Shown here in pieces: positions 55,601 through 64,000 of a stretch of 64,000 bases of DNA. The position numbers and the translations under genes were made by a program. Every line of letters starts with the position of its first letter. Positions within the stretch are counted from its first letter, which is position 1. A model generated the notes under the pieces. It worked only from the letters and a program-made list of their open reading frames with translations, had not been told where the DNA came from and did not search any database. Source of the stretch: Ignelater luminosus. Lineage: Eukaryota > Arthropoda > Insecta > Coleoptera > Elateridae. The stretch covers positions 16,097 through 80,096 of the forward strand of contig VTPC01000434.1 of NCBI GenBank assembly GCA_011009095.1, read 5' to 3'.

Positions 55601-57851
55601 TTGTCTTTATTCTGATTTGAAAAAAGGTATTAGGATTTTCGATTTTGATCCTATTGTCTTCAGACTGGTTTGGCCATGGAGTCTCTAGATTCTGATACAA
55701 TCTGACGCCGAATTTGCAACTCGAACCAAATTGTAGAATTAATTGATGCGGTATGAAACTGAAAACTGTGACCATTATACGCTAATAATTGTGAATAAAG
55801 CGCTTTCAAGAGAAATATTTTCCTGAAAATAATCAATTAGGTTATGTTTTTAGTATTTTTGTTGAAATAATCTAGTAAAATTTAATTTCTCAGTGTCTCA
55901 ATGTAACAGACAACTGAATTGCAATGCTTTCTTCAGTTAGAAGCTAGATGCTAATTTGTTTCGAGATCTATAAATCAAACAACTACAAATCAGTTTTTCT
56001 TCTACGCTAAAAATCTACAGATAATTTTAGACAAAGCAAAAATGTTTAAATTTTTGTGACTACCAACTAGAAAATATTTAAAATTTCCAATCGATAGATA
56101 TCTGACCGGTATTGGGTATTGGTATTGGTAGTTTTGCGAGTAATAATTACGAAAACTATTTTGGGCGTTGCATGTTATAACCTGCATTAACGTCAAATAG
56201 TTGGTTCTTTATGCCTACGTATTTCTTTTCTGTTGGTTTCTTAGGTGTAGTAATTTTTTTTGTTATCTTTTAAGTTTAATTTGTGAGCAGTCCTTCCAAC
56301 GACCTTCTTTGGTACAGTTTGGCGGATTTGTAGTAGCTTTTTTAGTTAAAAAAAATATTTACATTGGAATGTATTTATTTATTAACATTAAAAATTTAAA
56401 ATATTTATGTTTTTGGCATGTTTTCTTTATAATTTTTGATTTATATTTAAAAATATGCAAATAATTTTCTTTTGGGTTTTTGCTTATACAATTTTACGCG
56501 AAGCTGAAGGTAATACGTGTCTGTAATGAAATGTTTATGTTGTAATAAATATTTCCAATTAAATGTCCGTGTAATTCATTCTTATTTTATGTTAAATGTT
56601 TAATATATAAGGTTGTTCTCGTTACTTGTTTTAAAATAATCATGGTGACGTGAATTAAACTCTTAGCGTGTAACATCTTTTTAAAAATAACCTTTATTTG
56701 CGTATTTATCCTTGTAAATTATAAAATTTTAAGATGTAGGTACAGTTTCTACTCATTTGATTGCGAGAATAATAAAAAATGGAACTATTTGAATTGTATT
56801 CAAAGAATTAATTATGAAAAATTCAAAATGTTTTAGTTTGCAAAACAGTTAATGATTGAAAGGTACCATAATTGACGGAATTTATAGACTGTGGTGACAT
56901 CACAACCGAAATCCTTCAAGTAGTAAAATTAAAATGCTTGATTTAAGAAAAGCCTAATCAAGGGTATATCAAAAATTTTATCACAGTTGTTGGTCCAACA
57001 TGCTGCAGAGTTGGACATCGAAAAGAGGAACAAAAAGTTTTTTTCAAAGTCAAAGGGGAGAGACAGATTCTTATTTTTTCCTGTTTTTTTTTGAGTTACG
57101 TTTAGTTATAAAAAAAAGTTTTCAATAATACAAGCACTTTGGGCAGTTGTGAACAAAAATTAAATTGCCTCTGCAATCCTGATATTGCATATGGAGAGAT
57201 CATGAAAATGTTAAGCATAAATTAAAAATTGATGAGGTCAAATTAAATCAAAAAGATCCATAAATATTATAGCTTCCGACGCCGTCTTGTAAAAATATAA
57301 GCTGCCAAAAGCGCACAGGCATTGAGTTTCTAAAACATCATGAACCAATTTTAATAGTTTTTGGCTTATTATTAAAATCAATAAAAGCGTTTAAGGCAGT
57401 TGAAGAATTATGTTGATTGCATAGTTTGCAGATGTTTATGACACCATAAGACTACTCTTGGAATCTTCAAGTGCACAACCCGAGGCTTCTCAAAACACCG
57501 TAGCGCATCAATTTTTAAGCGATCTACTCTATTATACATGACAATTCAGTATCTTGCATTGTTTTTTTAGTTTTGTACATGACTTTGACAAGGTCAAATT
57601 CTGAACAAGAGCCAGCGCATTTCCCAAAAGAGGATTGTTACATCATTAAGATACTGATGTATTTGCCATTTTTGAAATTCATAACTGGTTTGTAAAAAGA
57701 TTATCTTTGGTGTGTTCATTCTCAATTTATCAAAAATAGCGTGCGATATTGGATATTGAATTGAGAAAATCGAAATGGATAAATGGATTCTATATAACAA
57801 TAAGAAGTCAGTAATAGTTTTGAGTTAAGATCTTACGTTTTTGTATTATTA
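52601..57851. other. AT-rich intergenic DNA, nothing recognised
   Basis: Several short frames exist (for example 53797-54066 and 55515-55775, both minus), but none has a recognisable motif. No transposon ends or long repeats were seen before the mariner copy. Confidence 0.5.
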
Positions 57852-57853
57852 TA

Positions 57854-59115
57854 CGAGGGTGGTCTGAAAAGTTTCCGACCTCAACGTGAAGATGGCAGCA
57901 CTCGAAAATAAAAGCTACTGAATTTCGTTGTTCATCTGTTGACAGTTACTCACCAAAGTTTCAGTCGTTTGAGTGAGTTGATGTGAGTGTTTTTGTGAAA
58001 ATGAACAAAATCGAGTATCGAGCTGTCATTAAATATTTTTTTTTGAAAGGCAATACGCCTTCGCAAATAAAAAATGAGTTGGATTCTGTGTATGGGGACT
58101 CTGCACCATCAGTTACCACAGTGAAATTTTGGGCTGCTGAATTTAAACGTGGCCGTAAGAGCTTGGGAGACGATGAACGTTCGGGACGTCCAAAAACTGC
58201 AACTACCGACGAAAACATCGCCAAAGTTCACCAAATGGTGCTAGACGACCGCCGAATTAAAGTGAGAGAGATAGCAGAGGTTATGAACATGTCAAAAGAA
58301 CGTGTTTGTCACATATTAAATCAACATTTAGGCATGAGAAAGCTGTCCGCGCGTTGGGTACCGCGTTTGCTGACGTTAGACCAAAAACGTGTTCGAATGA
58401 ATATTTCCAACGCTCTTTTGGCGCAGTTTAGGCGAAATAAATCCGAGTTTTGGCGCCGATTAATTACTGTAGATGAAACTTGGATACACCATTATACGAC
58501 CGAAACAAAAATACGGTCCAAACAGTGGACTGCAAAGGGGGAACCGGCTCCAAAACAAGCAAAAACTGTTTTTTGGCTGGGAAAGTGGTGGCGACTGTTT
58601 TTTGGAATAGTCATGGAGTTATTTTAATCAATTATCTTCTAAAAGGAAAAACCATTACAGGAGCATGCTATGCATCATTACTTGACAAGCTGAAGGCAGA
58701 ACTTGCGAAAAAACGGCCACATTTGCAGGAAAAGAAAATCCTGTTTCACCAAGACAACGCACCGTCTCACACCTCAGCGTTTGCCATGGCGAAAATCCAC
58801 GAATTAAGGTTTGAACTGCTTGGCCATCCGCCTTACTCACCAGATCTAGCCCCAAGCGACTTCTTTTTGTTCCCTCATCTAAAAATTACGCTCGGAGGAC
58901 AAAGGTTTTCGTCAAATGAAGAGGCAATCACCTTCGTGAACAATTATTTTGCAGAGAAAAATGCCGAGTACTATTTGGACGGGTTACAGAGATGGGAGCA
59001 TCGCTGGGAGAAGTGTGTAGAGTTACAAGGAGACTATGTTGAAAAATAAAAAAAAAATTTTCAGAAAAAATGTCTTGTATCTTTATTAGGTCGGAAACTT
59101 TTCAGACCATCCTCG
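57854..59115 (+). mobile_element. mariner-like element, copy 2 (frameshifted)
   Basis: The 1262-bp element has inverted ends of about 28 bp (CGAGGGTGGTCTGAAAAGTT at the left; CGAGGATGGTCTGAAAAGTT as reverse complement of the right end). TA flanks it at 57852-57853 and 59116-59117. It is the sister of the copy at 8543-9818 but in the opposite orientation. It lacks about 30 bp of 5' leader just before the transposase start, around 57962. Confidence 0.94.
58001..59049 (+). pseudogene. mariner transposase with one 1-nt deletion
   Basis: The ATG at 58001 opens a frame matching a mariner transposase through DNA-binding region, WVPRLL linker and first catalytic block TVDETWIHH. It then shifts at about 58570-58582 and terminates at 58627. 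The second frame (open to 59049) carries the rest: ATVFWNSHGVI, second Asp in HQDNAPSH, third Asp in YSPDLAPSDFFLF with 34 residues between, and the C-terminal RWEKCVELQGDYVEK. Comparison with the minus-strand copy shows that a single base is missing between the poly-T run and GGCGACTG. All three catalytic Asp codons survive, so apart from the frameshift the gene looks complete (about 349 codons of coverage). Confidence 0.92.
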
Positions 59116-59117
59116 TA

Positions 59118-59549
59118 TTATGTAGCTTAAATCAAACCAATCAAAACCGATTTTTGCAATTTTATAAAAATAAGATAAAATAAAAAATTAGAACCATGTG
59201 ATGTGTTTAAACTATTTTTTTTCTTAGTTAACGAGGTTCTACAAGAAAAAGAAAAAACTGGAAGTGAGTTAATTGATTATTTTCGCAACCGTATATAGTA
59301 TTTATTCAAGTAACGAATGATTTTTAGATTTACCGTTGACTCTGAACATTCTGTATATTCACACAGGCATTTAAAATATAATTTAGGTGTGGAATTATGC
59401 GCTGTCATATTAATATTTCTTTATGTTACTCGGCTTATATTAATGTTAATTTCTACATATACTGTTTCAGTATGTACGTACGTGTTCATTTAAAATGAGT
59501 GAGGGTGAAAGTTCTGAAACAAACATTAAAAAGGAAAAATATGAAAAAC
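59118..59549. other. AT-rich intergenic DNA, nothing recognised
   Basis: No frame or repeat was recognised. Confidence 0.5.
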
Positions 59550-59765
59550 AGAGCTTTCCTTTTTTCTACTTAAACAATAGTGTGTCAAGTCCTTCCGCTT
59601 CAGGAATTTTTAACAATGCAAGCCTCACCGGAAGTCGAGCTTTGTTTTATGCCACGCGTTATCCCTAACACGCCGCTATTCTATCTTTAGAGACCAGCCT
59701 CGGCTTAGTTTTGTATGCTTGCATAATTAGCACGACTTGGATGCATTAAGCAAATTGGAAACATT
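59550..59765. promoter_or_regulatory. GC-richer noncoding patch, possible conserved element
   Basis: A patch of higher GC without coding frame or transposon ends. It contains TGCATAATTAG, ATGCATTAAG and AATGCAAG, which resemble POU/homeodomain sites. Regulatory function is only an inference from composition and motif words. Confidence 0.2.
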
Positions 59766-62349
59766 TCCAACAAAAAATAAATGAATAAAGCAGAAACTGT
59801 GATATTCACTGGTACTAAAATTTTATATTCTTTCAGTTTCAAATAAATTAAAGAATAATTTAAAACTTGTGTTTATCTTCAGCGGTGGTTGATAAATTAA
59901 ACAGGAAATTGCATTATATTCAAAATAGTGCCTCTTATTGAGGAAACTGTAAAGTGCTACCCAGATCACGTAAGGAATATTTAATCCGGTCTAAACTCAA
60001 GTTTACCAAGTTTAATTCTCAAGAGAGATCAGACATTGTAGGATAATTAATTCATGTTTCTACTCCACTTGGAGGAGCTTTCGATCATCTTCAGACGTTA
60101 CAGATGTACAATGTGTTGTTAGCTGTTGCGCTCTCTAACGTCTTTTATTGTCTTTGATCTTTTTATTCCATGACGATTGCATGGTTTCTATGAATGTTAT
60201 AGATTAATTAGAAATATTGCTTCAGCTTAAACAAATTATAATTCAATTCAACAACCATAAAAACTTCTTATAAGAAGATCTGTTTAAATATTTTTTCACA
60301 GCGGTTAGAATTTACGTATAAGGGAGATTAAACCAGAAATAAAGGTATTAGAGCTATTGAAATACGGATTTCAACAATTCTCTTTTGTTACGATCAACAA
60401 AACCTAAATCTTGAAAAGTAAAATTCTAACAAAACATTTTTGAGATTTCTATAAAGAACTAAACAAACACAAATAAAATCTGTTGTTTGTTTCTTGATCT
60501 CCTTTGAACAACTGAAGTAGTGAATGGAAATTTAAGTACGAATAGAAAATTCGGGGGTGGCTTTAAGAGAATCTTTGTTGTTCTAATAGAATATCTGCAA
60601 GGCATCGCATAGTAGCAAGAAATAGCTAAATAGACCTAAATAAATATAAATAAATGCAACTTATCAAAAATAGTATGAATGTTTTGATATTAATTACATG
60701 GGAGAAACAGTTGAACAACTTTGATTAAAGAACTGCCAGGTTGATCAATAATATTTACTGATATCAAACGTGATTAATAATACTTTATTAGATTTACTAT
60801 ATGTGTTGGTAAAACACCAAAAACTAAGTAATGAAATCGATATCTTATTATAGAATTCGAAGTAAACTCTCGATTTTCTTTATAATTTACAATAAATTCA
60901 AGTTAGTAGTATCGTTAATAAACATTTCTTTTTGCTATTTAATGGATTTAATAGTGACAGAAGTATATGGGGTAAATAAGGATTATTCTGGAAGTTTGAG
61001 TATAAATCCAAGAAAGCATAGTAGGGGGACAAAAAAGTAAAAGAATTGTGTAAACGTATGAACTCAAAAGTTTCCTTCTCGAAATATAAAATAAAATTGC
61101 AGTGGTTGCAAAAACTTTTCGAAATAAAGAGAGAAGTATTTTGATTGCATGTGCGGAAAGCATAGTGTATACAATCGGAAGCATTCGTGAGCATAACCTT
61201 GTACTTCTGATGAAGACTTCATTATTCAAATTTATTTATCTTGAGTTTAACCCTTCATTAGACCCAAAAAGACACGAGTTTCGTATTAAAGCACATTTAC
61301 CCATTAACAATGAATTCGTAGCAAGCGTAAAGAATCGCACTTCCTTGGTCAATACCATACGCTCTTCATGAAATTACCGAAATTCGAAAGCTTCCGATTG
61401 TACAATAATATACACCGAATAAAAATATTCGTACGGGAATACCCTGCAACTTAACATCTTGTATTTCAAAAACTCAATACTGGAATATTGAAATGTTCGG
61501 AAATGTAAATTATGAGACCATGTAGACACAGTAGACGTATCAAGACCAAGGCTAATATCCTGATGGTCATTTTAGACGATTGCATCAAAATGTTTACACT
61601 ATCTATCAGTTGGATCAAGCGAAAGATTGCCTATTAAAATGGTGAGTTCTAGAGAAAAAACCAAGACGAAGTAAGAGGAATGATAGATTACAATATCCAA
61701 GATCATCATTATTGATATTAGCTTGTAAATCCAAGAAACGAGCAAAATATCTTCTTAGATTTTTTTTTGGATTTCTCCCTGCGTACGTATAAGTCAGTAA
61801 CTAATTCAGCAACAATTGCAATCAAGCATAGCAAGTTAAGATTAGGTAGATTAAGGGTATCACAAAAAGATCATTACAAGTTTAGTCAAAAATATAGTTG
61901 AACGAAGAATTAAAAGATAACTTTCAATCTGTCTTTGCAGATATTCATTTGATAAACTTCTTGGACATTTCACACAAGATATCATTGTAGCTTTAGGGAC
62001 AAAACAAGCTATAGTATATATTGTCACAAAAAATAAAGCTGACATTAGAACCAACCGGTTTTATAAATCTACAAAGAATCTCAGTAGCTTTAACTCTCTA
62101 AACCTTCAAGTCATTCAAAAAATTTTCGAACAAGTCATACGATATAAAGTTGTTTCTTGCATACGATATCAGTGTTTTCAACCGTAAGTCTGGAAGGTGG
62201 ACTAAGAACAAACTAGAATAAAAATCTAAAACCCATATAGAATCTTAAGTTCATAGTATTGTAGTAAATAGTATACAGAAAATATTGAAACAGTTGATAA
62301 AGATAATTCATCAGCATCAACATCTAACTTATAGTTATTCTGTATATAC
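59766..62349. other. AT-rich intergenic DNA, nothing recognised
   Basis: Overlapping short frames at 60831-61371 on both strands lack motifs, and the longest plus-strand one starts at GTG. A short CTCC/GGAG hairpin lies near 60065-60080. Confidence 0.5.
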
Positions 62350-62985
62350 ACCGTGTTCGTTTTAACATTTACTATAGGGAATTAGTATGGGAAACCTGAA
62401 ATATGCCAAATAGTTTGTTCTCGAATAAAAGTCGGTGAAATTAATAGTTGCAATCGATAGATAAGATATTCTAACGTACTGTCCAAAAATATTACCCTTA
62501 ATAATAATACCAATTCTTCAGAAATTATAAATTCATTAATTACTTGCAAAATATTAATTTAAAAAGTCGATGCGACTGGCCTCCGTGGTTCAATGGTTAT
62601 TACTGCTTGCTGAACCGCACGGGCTCGTCGAATGCAAGATCGAACCCCGTTACAAGCAAGACGTTTTTAAATTTTATTTGTCATTAATCTTTAATTTAAT
62701 AACAATTTAAATAATTTGTTATTATTCTTGTATTCGAAAAACGTTCAAGAAATAATAAATTAGAAATGAAAACTGATGATGCTTTTTCATACTGCATACA
62801 ACAAAAACCAATTTTTACAATATTAGTACAATATTAAGGGTAATATTTTTGGACAGTACGTTAGAATATCTTATCTATCGATTGCAACTATTAATTTCAC
62901 CGACTTCTATTCGAGAACGAACTATTTCGCATATTTCAGATTTCCCATACTAATTCCCTATAGCAAATGTTAAAACGAACACGGT
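62350..62985. mobile_element. 636-bp element with 154-bp inverted arms and tRNA-like core
   Basis: The left arm (62350-62503) and the reverse complement of the right arm (62832-62985) differ at only about five positions over 154 bp. Both begin ACCGTGTTCGTTTTAACATT. The 328-bp centre has no open frame but contains a Pol III-type promoter pair (see next entry). Flanks on both sides are TATATA-like, so the target duplication could be TA or TATATA and cannot be fixed. The high arm identity suggests recent insertion or conversion. Family unassigned. Confidence 0.88.
62579..62667 (+). ncRNA. tRNA-like / SINE-like Pol III unit
   Basis: TGGTTCAATGG at 62586-62596 fits the A-box consensus TRGYNNARNNG. 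GATCGAACCCC at 62638-62648 fits the B box (GWTCRANNC). A T5 run at 62663-62667 can serve as a Pol III terminator. Spacing between boxes is about 52 nt, within the range for tRNA-derived genes. No proper acceptor or T stem can be drawn, so this is not a functional tRNA by eye; a tRNA-derived SINE head or a decayed tRNA is more likely. Confidence 0.5.
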
Positions 62986-63458
62986 ATATATCCATCACTA
63001 GCAACCAAAATGCTAATTATCTGCATTATATCCTCCTTCTGTGGATGATACTTTTGAAATAAATCAGAATTTGGAGATTGTCACCAGAATATCTAGTCTC
63101 AAACTGAAGCAAATTGAAGAAAATAATGGTAGATGGGTTTTGGAGAAGATGAACTTCTATTATTGTACGGTACGAAAATTAGAAATAAAAGAAAGAATAG
63201 AACGAAAGGTAACTGTCAGTCAATTATCCAGATTTTGCATTGGTTCCTATGGAATGGGTACAGACAACAATAAACAAAAAAGAACTTTAAAATGTTGTTG
63301 CTCACTTTTTTATGTTCAGTTTGGCATGCAATCCTATGCGTTAGAACGAAATACTATAGTATTTTACCATCTTTCTAATGACAAAGTGTTACTGATTTTC
63401 TGATTACCTGATCTCCATCCGGAAAACATTTCAAAGATAAAGTGAATGAATATTCTGC
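62986..63458. other. intergenic DNA with non-ATG open frame
   Basis: The 120-codon open frame at 63041-63403 begins at GTG and has no recognisable motif. It is not supported as a gene. Confidence 0.45.
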
Positions 63459-64000
63459 ATTTCGTCTAATGAGTCAGTTTGTCTACTACCATCTCGTCTA
63501 ATGCCAATTTGTCTACTGACTGTAACTAAAATTATTTCGTTTAACGTTAATTCGTCTAATTCTAATTTATAATTATCAAGTAAGTTTCCATTCTGCATGA
63601 TTCTTCTTGCTTTACCTAACAAATAATTTTGTATTTCATTATAAAAAGCTAATAACATAACGTAACAAACAGCATACATCTATAACCTTACCATTTATCA
63701 GCATCTGATTTAGAAAGTAGCGCTTCTATTGATCGGGTAAAAAAACCATAGCGCCCAGTTAGCACCACTTGTCTTGTAAACAACTTACCAAGTTAGGGAA
63801 GTTTTCCCTTTTTGGAAATATTACTAGAATTGCACGTGATTACTCCATCTATTTAGCATTCCAAGTATAGTGCATTCTAGATGATTTTTTTGTTCTATTA
63901 GGCAAGCTGGAATTAGACACAGTAGGTTATTAGACAAAATACTATTAGACAGAATAGTGCATTAGACAAAATGGAATTAGACGAACTCTATTAGGGGAAG
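63459..64000. repeat. opposed arrays of a GTCTAAT unit (foldback-like)
   Basis: About six degenerate units of the form TTTCGTCTAATGNCAA or TTTGTCTACT occur at 63459-63567. About six units of the reverse complement (ATTAGACAAAATGG, ATTAGACGAA) occur at 63908-64000 and run into the window edge. Between them lie about 340 bp without a gene. Arrays of short units in inverted orientation around a spacer resemble foldback-type transposon ends. The right boundary is outside the window. Confidence 0.7.

Noticed and set aside
57000-57540. Possible P-element or hAT transposase fragments upstream of mariner copy 2
   Set aside because: Translations in all plus frames gave only loose resemblance with many stops. 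No diagnostic motif was seen.
60060-60120. Phrase resembling the tail of Penelope- or CR1-like retroelements with a CTCC/GGAG hairpin
   Set aside because: The similarity is from memory of a short phrase only, with no reverse-transcriptase sequence next to it.
62579-62667. Functional tRNA gene
   Set aside because: A and B boxes are present, but acceptor, D and T stems cannot be paired, so only a tRNA-like Pol III unit is claimed.
63041-63403. 120-codon open frame
   Set aside because: It starts at GTG, has no recognised motif and lies between two repeat structures. It is probably chance openness.

Overview
The window is strongly AT-rich, repeat-laden eukaryotic DNA. Its mariner, DD41D and hAT-like transposons and its decayed non-LTR retrotransposons point to an insect. 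A runt/RUNX gene with short introns and a Groucho-type C-terminus agrees with this. A beetle would fit, but the sequence alone does not prove the order. There are no bacterial operons, rRNA genes, canonical tRNA genes or CRISPR arrays.

Only one host protein-coding gene can be supported with confidence: a Runt-domain transcription factor on the minus strand (48862-50764). Its three coding exons join in phase through GT-AG introns into a 393-residue protein that ends in VWRPY. Nearby stretches of higher GC content (46560-47240, 50820-51130, 52330-52600, 59550-59765) stand out from the AT-rich background and are candidate regulatory DNA, by inference only.

The rest is mostly intergenic sequence filled with mobile elements. 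Two copies of one D34D mariner lie in opposite orientation (8543-9818 and 57854-59115) and carry different disabling lesions. A DD41D-type Tc1/mariner relative (21484-22704) has perfect 31-bp terminal inverted repeats and an open frame that lacks the first catalytic Asp. An older, different mariner is a relic at 7320-8215. Non-autonomous elements include a 695-bp hAT-like element with an exact 8-bp target duplication (13807-14501), a 221-bp hAT-like MITE (28465-28685) and a 194-bp element with 22-bp inverted repeats (16314-16507). Reverse-transcriptase relics lie at about 19730-20640 (+), 33585-33827 (-) and 43640-45600 (-).

The right end holds the least ordinary structures. One is a 636-bp element (62350-62985) with 154-bp, nearly identical inverted arms around a segment carrying a Pol III A box, B box and T5 terminator. 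The other is a pair of oppositely oriented arrays of a short GTCTAAT-type unit (63459-64000) that runs off the window. A roughly 320-bp tandem duplication is at 40131-40775. Long stretches, including 1-4978 and 29527-32689, hold nothing I can recognise. Many open frames there are short and lack an ATG start.
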